A stretch of 54,223 nucleotides of DNA from Sulfobacillus sp. (lineage in GTDB: Bacteria > Bacillota > Sulfobacillia > Sulfobacillales > Sulfobacillaceae), in contig DAIDDL010000028.1 of the NCBI GenBank assembly GCA_027309085.1, positions 1 through 54,223 on the forward strand, written 5' to 3'. The translations under genes and the position numbers were made by a program. Below are positions 1 through 7,600 of the stretch, piece by piece (the first letter of the stretch is position 1; every line of letters starts with the position of its first letter). Under the pieces are notes generated by a model, which had not been told where the DNA came from, searched no databases, and worked only from the letters and a program-made list of their open reading frames with translations.

Positions 1-106
1 CGGCCCAAATGGCCGCCACCCGCTTGACCCCCTCCCGGCTTCGCCTGGGAAGGGGAATGCGCGGGCTTTATGTTCAACAAAAATAGATTACCAGCATTTC
101 GTTATT

Positions 107-136
107 GCCAGCGCGGGCTCATGAGCCTGCGCTGGC
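107..136. repeat. Near-perfect palindrome in a gene-free start region
   Basis: A 14-base arm at 107-120 is followed after two bases by its reverse complement at 123-136 with one mismatch. Neither side carries a T tract, so a rho-independent terminator is unlikely; it may be a remnant element end or a dispersed palindrome. The rest of 1-424 shows no convincing gene. Confidence 0.5.
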
Positions 137-424
137 ATAGTGCTGTCAGTCCCTGGTATGAACGCCATGGGTCCCTATAGCTTCCAACTGGTTGCGGCCA
201 GATGGAACGATCTCCCCCCACCGGATTTTTCAGGTCCGCAAACCGGTCTTCCGTGACAGGGCAAGCTGCAAGGCTGCCTGATTGCTTCCTGTCTGGCGCT
301 CTTCGGCACCCGACTCGTGGTGCACCCCTGAATCCCCCCTTCCCTTTTACAGTGCTGGCGGTAGGAATTGTGTGGCCTATCCGTTACACTGAAATCATTC
401 GCTCAGAACAGGAGACAACACCCG

Positions 425-1675
425 GTGGGCACTTTCTGGTTTTGGAAGGACCCTAGCCAGCGTCGGCTATTGGGAGCTGTAGGCCTCTATTACCTTGCTG
501 AAAACATGTGGCAGGTATTATTGCTGTGGCGCATTCTCACTCTGACCCACTCCGCGTTGTGGATGGGTGCGGCTGTCGCTGCCTACACCATAGCCACACT
601 AGCCGTTGGGATCGCGGGTCCCCACTGGGGAGGAGGGCAGCGCATCTCCACGCTGGCCGTGGCGCAGGCCTTCTTGATGGCTGCCGGTCTTGGCTTTGCT
701 CTGCATTCCGCCCTCTCATTGATCATTCTCGCCGTCGCCAATGGGTGGCTTGCCGCCCGCATTGTGCCGTCACTGCAGGCTTTTCTCATGCGCAGCAGCC
801 CTGTGGCCGAACTAAGCCGGGCTTCAGCAGCCTATGAATTCACTTCCCGAACCGGAATGCTGCTCGGCCCCTTAATAGCAGGTGCGGCGCTAGCCGCCCT
901 TCCTCTTGTGTGGCTGTTTGCTGCCATCATGGGCCTTTTTATCACGGCGGCGTTTCTGATTTACCCGTTGGGTGGAGACCAGCTTGTTGAACCGCACCTG
1001 GCTGAGGCGACACATGCCTCTGGGTTTGCGGACACCCTGCGCATAGTGAGAGCCGACCCGTTCCTCACATTGGCTCTGACCATCCGCGGTCTCAACAACT
1101 TTCTGTGGCCGGCCTTTACGCTCGCCATTCCCTTCCTTGCCCTTCATACGTGGCATGCCGGGGCATTCGGATACGGGACCATCCGCTCGGTTTGGGGATT
1201 CAGCACAGTATTGGGCACCGTATGGCTGGTCCCCCGCTTGACCCGCCATTTGCACCGATTTTATTTTCTGTCGTGGGCCCTCACGGGTATGGGATTTCTG
1301 GCCTTAGCTCTCTCGGCCCATTTCACGGAAGCTGTCATTGTCGCTCTTGTGGGCGCCTTGGGCAGTCCCGTTGTGCACATTGCTCTCGACACCCATATTG
1401 GCCGCCACGTTGATGCCGCCCTGCAAGGACGGCTGTTTGCCTTGCAGCAGTTTATTATGTCGGCTCTGGCACTGGTTGGTTTAGGCGCAACTACCCTTGC
1501 TCTCAGCATCACCAGTCCTCAACGTGTGCTGGCAGCCTCAGGATCGGTAATGGTCATTGCCGCTCTGACGGGCCTCGCGTTGTGGTCACGCCAGCGGGAG
1601 CCGGGATCCAAAAGCGCCCCAGGCTTTGGAAAGCGGTGGCCCCCCGCCAAATCCCAAAAGCCCGTGGACCATTAA
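425..1675 (+). CDS. MFS-type transporter
   Basis: A 416-residue polytopic membrane protein, most likely a major facilitator superfamily efflux or uptake permease in the cytoplasmic membrane; the substrate is not evident. Hydrophobic helices alternate with short charged loops along the whole length. A mid-protein segment (RTGMLLGPLIAGAAL) resembles the helix 5 motif of drug/proton antiporters. The reading frame is open upstream, but a GTG at 425 with an AGGAGA eight bases before it is the best start. The C-terminal tail is basic and cytoplasmic. It stands alone, with the next gene convergent. Family assignment is good; function is unknown. Confidence 0.75.
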   Translation: MGTFWFWKDPSQRRLLGAVGLYYLAENMWQVLLLWRILTLTHSALWMGAAVAAYTIATLAVGIAGPHWGGGQRISTLAVAQAFLMAAGLGFALHSALSLIILAVANGWLAARIVPSLQAFLMRSSPVAELSRASAAYEFTSRTGMLLGPLIAGAALAALPLVWLFAAIMGLFITAAFLIYPLGGDQLVEPHLAEATHASGFADTLRIVRADPFLTLALTIRGLNNFLWPAFTLAIPFLALHTWHAGAFGYGTIRSVWGFSTVLGTVWLVPRLTRHLHRFYFLSWALTGMGFLALALSAHFTEAVIVALVGALGSPVVHIALDTHIGRHVDAALQGRLFALQQFIMSALALVGLGATTLALSITSPQRVLAASGSVMVIAALTGLALWSRQREPGSKSAPGFGKRWPPAKSQKPVDH

Positions 1676-1785
1676 CCGTGAACACCAAATTCATGACGAC
1701 AGACACAGCGTGCCCTGCCGACCACTTAGACAGGACGGGAAACCATGCCGACACAAAGAGAGGAAGAGGATCGCCGCTGCAGAAA

Positions 1786-2353
1786 TCATAGCGGCGTCAG
1801 AGGCAAGATGCCGTATTCATAGAATCCATCCAGAGATTTAATCTCCGCAGCCAACTGGTCAATGAAGATCCATGACGGATATTCCCATAGAACCATTAAG
1901 TAGAGCGCTTTGAGAAAATGGCCTGCGTTGACCTTGCGCAGCGCGTCCCCCTCTTTATCGGCAACCCTTTCTTCAAAACTGTGAAGCCACTGAGCCCAGT
2001 TTAGCGGCTCTGTGGAGTTGCGTACGATCACTTGCAGCCCGTAGGCCAGTCTGGCGTCCTCCCCATGCGCCAGCGGGCAGGGCAGCATCGCCATGTGGCG
2101 GATGGCGCCGAGAATTTTCTGCTGAGTGTTACTGGTGGCATAAGGGTGCTGCGCCCCCGCTGCGAGAGCATCAGCGGTATGAGCTACCGAATGGGCCCAT
2201 CCCCTGCCGCAATATGTGCATAATACGATTGCGCATGTGGAATCCCCCCAGCACGGGCGGTACCTGATCAATGGCCTCGGCACCGAGGCCGTTTTGCGCC
2301 TCCTGATTGCTTTTCTTCTCCACCATCAGATGCTCTCGGATTATTACGTGCAA
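1786..2353 (-). pseudogene. Unknown gene, apparently frameshifted
   Basis: Two overlapping minus-strand frames together look like one protein. The 5' part (2353 to about 2175, TTG start at 2353 or ATG at 2326) encodes a charged start (MVEKKSNQEAQ) and runs to a stop soon after GPFGSS. The 3' frame continues smoothly with AHTADALAAGAQ and a well-behaved helical sequence ending GILPLTPL at 1786. The later frame has no good start or ribosome site of its own, so a one-base indel around 2175-2195 is the simplest reading. I do not recognise the family. It could be a sequencing error in a live gene or a decaying gene. Confidence 0.45.
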
Positions 2354-2454
2354 TTCTTCGTCGATGGGGCCCGGACGTTACATGCGGTGATTCTCCATCG
2401 GGGTTCACCGGGCTACACAATAGCCCGCCTCCGAAGAGACGGGCTATAATGGAC

Positions 2455-2600
2455 GTGAGGGCATGCCCTTCGGCAACCTCCTAGATAGGTGGTGAAGGGC
2501 GCATGCACATCGTCATTACAGTGTCGGTGTCACTACCCGGCGCAAGCGTCGGTAGACCCTCACTCCACCGCTCCTGCTCTCCACAGGAGCGGTTCTTAGT
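2455..2600 (+). ncRNA. Candidate structured RNA (multi-hairpin, terminator-ended)
   Basis: A consensus TATAAT at 2445-2450 (no clear -35) precedes a compact set of pairings. A closing stem joins GTGAGGG (2455-2461) to CCCTCAC (2557-2563). A long imperfect hairpin pairs GCATGC/CCCTTC (2461-2471) with GAAGGG/GCATGC (2494-2506). Two short hairpins lie at about 2519-2534 and 2535-2554. A perfect 9-bp stem (2568-2576 with 2584-2592) followed by a weak U-rich tail could end the transcript. Upstream, CGGGCTA/TAGCCCG at 2409-2427 can pair alternatively with a third copy at 2440-2446. No reliable ORF covers it and no known riboswitch class is recognised. The function is unknown. Confidence 0.4.
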
Positions 2601-2711
2601 TACAATATACCGAAGGTCTTGGTATTATGCAAATGCCCCTAATGATGAACACCGACATGCATGCACCCAGAGTAGCCCTCTTCTTTCGCGCGACAAATAT
2701 TCTGCGAATCC

Positions 2712-2957
2712 TTGCCAATCCCTTTCCAAATGGGTTACTATGATTCCAAAGTTTGGAGACAAGCCTTCACGGCATGACGCTTGTCGACACGATCCGGATC
2801 AGCGCGGGAGAACGAGCGGATTCGCACCCACTCGTTCTCCCGCTTACGCGCCAACCGTTAACCCCGAACGGTTTAGCTGTCATTTACTATTGTACCCTAT
2901 GTAGGTGATAACACAAGGCTAACCCTCGCAGACAACGCTCTGGCGAGGGATTTTTTA
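2712..2957 (+). ncRNA. Second candidate hairpin RNA with promoter and terminator
   Basis: TTGCCA (2712-2717) and TACTAT (2736-2741), 18 bases apart, give a plausible sigma-A promoter with a start near 2748. The transcript would hold a 7-bp stem GACAAGC/GCTTGTC (2758-2764 with 2779-2785) and a 13-bp perfect stem (2804-2816 with 2831-2843). Both have 14-base loops. A 7-bp stem AACCGTT/AACGGTT (near 2853-2873) follows, and then the terminator at 2923-2956. The palindrome GATCCGGATC lies at 2791-2800. No convincing ORF or ribosome site is present. It might be a small RNA or a relic of an element end. Confidence 0.4.
2923..2956 (+). terminator. Rho-independent terminator
   Basis: CCCTCGC (2923-2929) pairs with GCGAGGG (2943-2949) and is followed by A and six T (2951-2956). 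It would end the candidate RNA upstream. Confidence 0.7.
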
Positions 2958-2981
2958 GGCCCGGCGTCTCCAAACAAAAAA

Positions 2982-3003
2982 CACGGCTAAGAAATTAGCC
3001 GTG
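2982..3003 (-). terminator. Rho-independent terminator, minus strand
   Basis: CACGGCTAA (2982-2990), loop GAAA, TTAGCCGTG (2995-3003). On the minus strand the stem is followed by a run of T (2975-2981 on the complement). It would stop transcription arriving from 3.0-3.5 kb. Between here and 3230 nothing else is recognisable. Confidence 0.6.
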
Positions 3004-3229
3004 CCAGTAAAGGTAATGGAAAGGTTTCGAACCTATTTGCCCCCATCTCCCCAGATGCGCAAATAAGTTCTCAATAGAGTGAATCACCGAAAGGAGTGAC
3101 TGAGCGTTTTTTGAATCATCCCGGCGATTGTTGCCCGGGCTACTCTCCCCCAATACAGAAAGGAGACCCGCCATGCCCCTCGCGGATTAAAAATGGGGCG
3201 GATCGCGCTATGATTGTCGTAACCTCCGA

Positions 3230-3510
3230 CCGAGATCGTGTTCACTCTGATGCTTCGAGCTCGTAGAGGAGACGGATTCCAACCACGTCGAGCACACTTG
3301 CCTGTTGCGGTCCTGTGTGGGCGTCCGCCCGCGCCGGGCTAGCACGTAGAGGAGATTTCTGAGACCTTCCGTGGCTGTCGGAGGATTACTCTCGTGAGGT
3401 GATCATCATGGAGACGCTGAAGGTGGTCGTGACCCATGGGGCGGGGCTGGATATTCATAAGAAGGTCATATGGCCGCTGCAACTGCGGCCCAGACACTAA
3501 AAGGCAAAGC
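3230..3510 (+). mobile_element. IS110-family remnant, left end plus start of transposase
   Basis: The non-coding stretch before a truncated IS110-type transposase start is kept. It carries two copies of the 11-mer CGTAGAGGAGA (3262-3272 and 3345-3355). IS110-family elements encode a bridge RNA in the non-coding left end, so this interval is where its relic would sit; this is inference. The element breaks off where the ogt gene ends, near 3500. A third copy of the 11-mer lies at 5084-5094, and a possible C-terminal piece of the same family at 5280-5400. Confidence 0.45.
3408..3500 (+). pseudogene. IS110-type transposase, N-terminal fragment
   Basis: A 30-codon frame starts at ATG 3408 after GAGGTGATCATC. 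It contains GAGLDIHKKVI, the hallmark N-terminal GLDxHK motif that carries the first catalytic Asp of DEDD transposases. After HKKVI the family-like sequence continues in another frame (MAAATAAQTLKGK, from 3470), so there is a frameshift at about 3468, and the gene ends a few codons later against ogt. It cannot encode an active enzyme. Confidence 0.6.
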
Positions 3511-4039
3511 GGGCATGTCCGAGGGGCTTGATGGTTTCAACACCTTCAAGGCGCAACAGATACTCCTTGAGATGAAGGCCTCCGGCGAACCCGGTGAGAG
3601 TCCCGTTGGATCCAACCACACGGTGACAGGGAATTACCAGAGGAATGGGGTTGTCACCGACTGCTTTTCCTACTGCACGGGCAGCCCGTGGGTGGCCGAT
3701 ATCCACGGCAATCTCTCCATACGTGACGGTTTTGCCATAAGAAATCTCCTTCACCCGGTTCCACACGGCCAATTGAAATGCCGTGCCGGTGAGATCAAGA
3801 CTGCCAGGCCACTCGGGCACAGCTCCATGGAAATATCGGTCCAGTTCCCGAAGCAAAGGCGATAATGCGGTCTCGCTATAGATCATCACGGCATGGGGAT
3901 GGCCGCGCAGATAGACTTCCGGAATCGACTCCTTCTGATTCTGATGGGGCAACAGCACCTCGCTCAATCCCCGGTCGGTGCTGACAAGCCCAAAGGTCAT
4001 TTCCTGGTGCCGGTACTCGCTCCAGTACACCGTATCCAA
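3497..4039 (-). CDS. ogt: Methylated-DNA--protein-cysteine methyltransferase
   Basis: Suicide repair protein that moves the alkyl group from O6-alkylguanine in DNA to its own cysteine. The active-site motif IPCHRVV lies at about residues 137-143, preceded by the helix-turn-helix recognition region (TGTAFQLAVWNRV...YGKTVTYGEIA...ARAVGKAVGDNP) and followed by GFAGGLHLKEYLL, all standard for the family. The 180-residue length is normal for Ogt/AdaB. The start is a TTG at 4039 with AAGGA in good position. The last codons run into the IS110 remnant, so the C-terminus (IKPLGHARFAF) may have been altered by the insertion. Monocistronic, downstream of sigK on the same strand. Confidence 0.9.
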   Translation of the reverse strand: MDTVYWSEYRHQEMTFGLVSTDRGLSEVLLPHQNQKESIPEVYLRGHPHAVMIYSETALSPLLRELDRYFHGAVPEWPGSLDLTGTAFQLAVWNRVKEISYGKTVTYGEIAVDIGHPRAARAVGKAVGDNPIPLVIPCHRVVGSNGTLTGFAGGLHLKEYLLRLEGVETIKPLGHARFAF

Positions 4040-4249
4040 TCATTATCCTTCTTTCCCCACCGCTTCTTATGGATTTCCGGCAGTAAAAAATCATCCCGTT
4101 CTGACAAGGACCGGGCCGCAGCAGCTTGCGGGCCGTGACCCACAATGCTTGGCTACTCTCTCGAGGATACCTTTTCAGTCAAATAAATTCCAGTGCGGGA
4201 CCAGTACTTCGAGGAATTGTCCCGATACTGGCATCCCCTTCGCACCGGC

Positions 4250-4957
4250 TTATTCGGGCAGACTTAAGGCGCTGAGGATCTTTTCCACGGCTCGCTTCTC
4301 TATCCGGGATACGTAGCTGCGAGAGATGCCCAGACGTTCAGCAATTTCTCTTTGCGTCAAGCGTTGTGATTTTCCATTCAGCGCAAAACGGAGATTTAAC
4401 ACGAGACGCTCTTTGCGCGTGAGGCTCTCCACAAACTCTGTCACCCATTCCATAATCATGCTGACCTCCACCGTGTCCGGCACTTCCTCCCCGCTCGAGA
4501 GCACATCCATCAGGAGAATCTCATTGCCATCCCGGTCAATGCCAATTGGACTGTATATGCTGACCTCATTCTTGACCTTTTTCTGATTCCGCAGATACAT
4601 TAGGACCTCATTGTCAATGCAGCGCGCGCAATACGTGGCCAATCTCGTTCCCTTGCCCTGATTGAAGGTGTCAATGCCCTTAATAAGACCGATGGCCCCG
4701 ATACCGATTAAATCGTCTGCCTCTGTGCCTTTATTGGTATATTTCTTCACGACGTGCACAACCAATCGCAAGTTATGCTCAATGAGGCGTTGCCGGGCTT
4801 CAAGATCCCCTTGCTGCATCGCGTCGAGAGCCTGTTTTTCCTCCGCATCCGTCAGAGGCTGGGGAAAGGCATTGCCGCCAATATAGCCGGACAGCCAGAT
4901 CGCACCCTGTACCGCCGCAGCAGCGATCAGGGCCAGTAATCCTAAACCCATTTCCAT
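4250..4957 (-). CDS. sigK: RNA polymerase sporulation sigma factor sigma-K precursor
   Basis: Late mother-cell sigma factor of endospore formation. The first 20 or so residues are hydrophobic (MEMGLGLLALIAAAAV), the pro-sequence that tethers pro-sigma-K to the membrane until SpoIVFB cleavage. NAFPQPLTDAEE follows, a typical sigma-K segment. Region 2 (IEHNLRLVVHVVKKY...DLIGIGAIGLIKGIDTF...CIDNEVLMYLR) and region 4 (TQREIAERLGISRSYVSRIEKRAVEKIL) are complete. The 235-residue length fits. ATG at 4957 with GAGGGAG six bases upstream is the start; the open frame upstream to 5068 is dismissed. The gene is uninterrupted, unlike skin-disrupted sigK of Bacillus subtilis. It implies the organism sporulates. 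Confidence 0.93.
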   Translation of the reverse strand: MEMGLGLLALIAAAAVQGAIWLSGYIGGNAFPQPLTDAEEKQALDAMQQGDLEARQRLIEHNLRLVVHVVKKYTNKGTEADDLIGIGAIGLIKGIDTFNQGKGTRLATYCARCIDNEVLMYLRNQKKVKNEVSIYSPIGIDRDGNEILLMDVLSSGEEVPDTVEVSMIMEWVTEFVESLTRKERLVLNLRFALNGKSQRLTQREIAERLGISRSYVSRIEKRAVEKILSALSLPE

Positions 4958-5279
4958 CACGCTCCCTCGCGTGTTAACGCGCGAATTCGTTGCCCCACCA
5001 TAATATGAACGCGCGCTCAAAGGTGTGCATGACCACAACAAAAGAAGAACGGCTTGTTCACGGCCCAATCGGGAGGAGTGCGACGTAGAGGAGAATCCAG
5101 AGAAAAAACTTGGGAGACTCGCTTAGCATTAAGGGTGCGCACCGCCTGTCCCGGGTAGGCATGGCTAACAGCGCAATCCGGTATTTGCCGCCACCAGCCC
5201 TTTTGCACAACTGTGCGCCATGTTTAACAATCGTAATATAATTGCTAAGAAAGCACGTCAATCTGGGTCGAAACCGTAA

Positions 5280-5400
5280 AAATCGTCGCGATTCCCTGCG
5301 GCTCCCCGGGTTGGAACGATCGGCGGGGCACCGGAATCAAGAAGCTGGGCAGCACATGGGCCGAAGGCCCCGCACGAAAGACAGCGTCTTCGCCGCCACT
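5280..5400 (+). mobile_element. Possible IS110 transposase C-terminal relic
   Basis: Around 5290-5350 the plus strand reads as a decayed version of the conserved IS110/IS116/IS902 block (PGxxESAGxR...). The stretch ERSAGHRNQEAGQ appears in one frame with indel-like drift. There is no open frame. Together with the N-terminal remnant near 3.4 kb it suggests that one or more IS110 copies once flanked ogt-sigK. From 4958 to 5280 I see only the sigK leader and one further copy of the 11-mer CGTAGAGGAGA (5084-5094). Confidence 0.3.
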
Positions 5401-5412
5401 TTCATGGTTTCT

Positions 5413-5457
5413 CACTATTGAGAGGGTGACGGCCCGACCGTCACCCTCTCAATAGTG
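5413..5457. repeat. 20-bp perfect inverted repeat
   Basis: Arms 5413-5432 and 5438-5457 are exactly complementary around a 5-base loop (CCCGA). There is no T tract on either side, so if it terminates the minus-strand mutY-like transcript it is not a classic terminator. Base composition and perfection suggest a recent element end or a protein-binding/cruciform site. 5458-5607 holds nothing else I can identify. Confidence 0.7.
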
Positions 5458-5607
5458 CGCGATCAGCCCGCCAACAAACGAATCTTGGGAGATTCACGCT
5501 GTCACAACACAGTGACCTCTAATCACGGAGAACCAGTTTTTAACCAGTTAGACGATGAGCGGCCACTGCGTGCCCGCACAGGGAAAGGATCTAGAGCGGA
5601 GGAAAAG

Positions 5608-6375
5608 TCATTCCGTCAAGCTGCATTCTGTCTGCTTGGGCACTTTTGGAGCACGTTCCCGAAGCTGATACTGAACACGATCCTCCGCCGCTTGAGACGG
5701 ATAATCCTTGAGTACCATACATCCCCGGGCGACTGGGCACAGCAGGCATTTAGGTTTGCGGGCGGTGCAGACAAGCGCGCCCATATCCATGACCGCATTG
5801 TTGAATTCGCGGGCTTGTCCACCGGGAACCACCGCTTCCGCCACCGCCCAAAGCTGATGCTGAACGTCTGCCCCAGACTTCTTATAATCGATTCCAAAAT
5901 ATCTTCCCACCAAGCGGTTGACATTTGTATCCAAGACTGGCGCATCATCCCCAAATGCAAACGACAGAATAGCTCCGGCGGTATATCGCCCTACCCCTGG
6001 CAGTCCCATAAGATCCTCCAGAGTGCGCGGAAAACTGCCTCGGTAGCGGTCGACTACCGTCTGTGCAATCGTGTGCAGCCACTCTCCCCGCACTTTATAG
6101 CCCAAGGGATCTGTAATCTCCTTGACATCTTCAAGAGAGGCCCGCGCCAAGCGGTCAATCGTGGGGAACACCTCGAGAAATCTTAGATAAACGGGCTGGA
6201 CCGTTTTCACCGTCGTCTGGTGCAACATAATTTCAGATACCATAATATGGTATGGGTCAGTTGTTTTTCGCCACGGAAGGTCCCGGCCTTCTTTGCGGTA
6301 CCACACGAGAATTTCGGATTGAAAGAGTTCGAGATCCTCAGCGGCCAAATCCGCCCTGTATTTGATCCGTTTCAT
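5608..6375 (-). CDS. MutY-like base-excision DNA glycosylase lacking the C-terminal domain
   Basis: HhH-GPD superfamily glycosylase, likely excising A opposite 8-oxoG, or T from mismatches. Visible are the N-terminal LPWRKTTDPYHIMVSEIML block, the helix-hairpin-helix LPGVGRYTAGAI, the catalytic Asp in VLDTNVNR, and an iron-sulfur loop C-x6-C-x2-C-x5-C (CTARKPKCLLCPVARGC). After the cluster only about 30 residues remain, so the NUDIX-like 8-oxoG recognition domain of normal MutY (about 350 residues) is absent. The block VPGGQAREFNNAVMDMGALVC also resembles archaeal thymine-DNA glycosylases. The frame is open to 6492; the start at 6375 (MKRIKYRADL) fits the family length best. Substrate specificity is uncertain. 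Confidence 0.8.
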   Translation of the reverse strand: MKRIKYRADLAAEDLELFQSEILVWYRKEGRDLPWRKTTDPYHIMVSEIMLHQTTVKTVQPVYLRFLEVFPTIDRLARASLEDVKEITDPLGYKVRGEWLHTIAQTVVDRYRGSFPRTLEDLMGLPGVGRYTAGAILSFAFGDDAPVLDTNVNRLVGRYFGIDYKKSGADVQHQLWAVAEAVVPGGQAREFNNAVMDMGALVCTARKPKCLLCPVARGCMVLKDYPSQAAEDRVQYQLRERAPKVPKQTECSLTE

Positions 6376-6745
6376 GAACCCACTGTAGCCGAGACCCCAT
6401 AAGTTTTCAAGTGTTCGGTTCATCCTGCCAGCATGGAAAAGTCGGGCCTTGGCCCGAACCGACTCCATTTTCCGCCATGCGTTCCGCGACAAGCCAGGGG
6501 GAATCCTTTCAGCGACGAGTTGGTGCGTTATAGAGGAACTGGCCAGCGAGTATTCCCGTCAACGACTGCCCGGCCACACGCGGTATAATAAACAGAGATC
6601 TGCCCGCCCCAAGAGACACTGTCCGCGGGTAGCCTAGCGCGCTTGTGGCAACAGTGCCAGCCACCCGATTACCGATCTCTACAAATGAATCCGGCTTCCG
6701 GAGCGGCTTGCCATATAATGGCCATGACTAAAGGAGACTGAGAAA

Positions 6746-7585
6746 TTGACCTATCACGATGCCCACGTGCACTTTTTCCCCACCCCGTTAAAAAACGCTA
6801 TAGACCAATGGTTTGCCGCCGCTGGATGGCGCCTGCACTACCGCGGGATACAATCCGAATCGCTTCTGGAGAACCTCAGGGCGGATGGAGCTGACCACTT
6901 GGCGGTGCTGGTCTATGCGCACAAACCCAAAATCGCCGCATCTCTCAATTCCTGGCTGTACCAGTTTGGCTTGCAGCATGATGGTTTGCACTTGTTTGGC
7001 ACGGTCCACCCGGGCGACAGCGACATGGCCAGTGAAGTCGCGCGGTGCCTCGATGAGTGGAATTTTACGGGATTTAAACTGCACGCCAATGTTCAGCAAG
7101 TTTCCGTGGATGATCCCCGTCTCACACCGTTGATGGAAGGTGTTCTGGCACGCCGCCGCGGCCTGGTGATACACGCCGGCCGGGAGCCCCACACCAATTC
7201 CTATGTGGGCTGGCAGGCATTTTCGCGTCTGATGGCACGCTATCCCCAACTGAAAGTTCAAGTAGCCCACCTGGGGTATGACGAGATCGGTGAGTTTATT
7301 GCGATGAGCCGGGACTATCCCCATTTGTATTTCGATACCGCTGCCGTCCCCAGCCCCCGTTTCCCGTTAGACGATGCCCGGTTCCTAGACATCGTGAAGT
7401 CCGTCCCCAACCGCATTATTTACGGCAGTGACATGCCTGTAATGGAAGAATCCGTGACCCAATACCGCCACCGCATCAGTAAAATCCTTGGGGACTCCGC
7501 CGCGCTCCAGCACAAAGTGTTTGTGGCCAATGCTGAGAGGTTTTGGGGTGTGGAGGAACACTCTTCACAGTGCGGGACTTATTAA
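6746..7585 (+). CDS. Amidohydrolase-family metal-dependent hydrolase
   Basis: TIM-barrel hydrolase of the amidohydrolase 2 type. It shows the first-strand HVHF metal motif (residues 7-10), the strand-5 and strand-6 histidines in VIHAGREPH and VQVAHLGY, and the late Asp in YGSDMPVM, which coordinates metal and activates water. About 279 residues is usual. Relatives act as decarboxylases or lactone/amide hydrolases; the substrate cannot be told. It starts at TTG 6746 after AAAGGAGA. A TATAAT at 6714-6719 is a likely -10 element. The gene is monocistronic and converges with the gene at 7601, 15 bases away. Confidence 0.8.
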   Translation: MTYHDAHVHFFPTPLKNAIDQWFAAAGWRLHYRGIQSESLLENLRADGADHLAVLVYAHKPKIAASLNSWLYQFGLQHDGLHLFGTVHPGDSDMASEVARCLDEWNFTGFKLHANVQQVSVDDPRLTPLMEGVLARRRGLVIHAGREPHTNSYVGWQAFSRLMARYPQLKVQVAHLGYDEIGEFIAMSRDYPHLYFDTAAVPSPRFPLDDARFLDIVKSVPNRIIYGSDMPVMEESVTQYRHRISKILGDSAALQHKVFVANAERFWGVEEHSSQCGTY

Positions 7586-7600
7586 GGGCGGGGGCTCGGC

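Noticed and set aside
2503-2904. 133-residue plus-strand ORF
   Set aside because: Runs through five strong hairpins and has no ribosome site or protein-like pattern.
5455-6186. 243-residue plus-strand ORF
   Set aside because: Shadow of the MutY-like gene on the other strand; low-complexity composition and no ribosome site.
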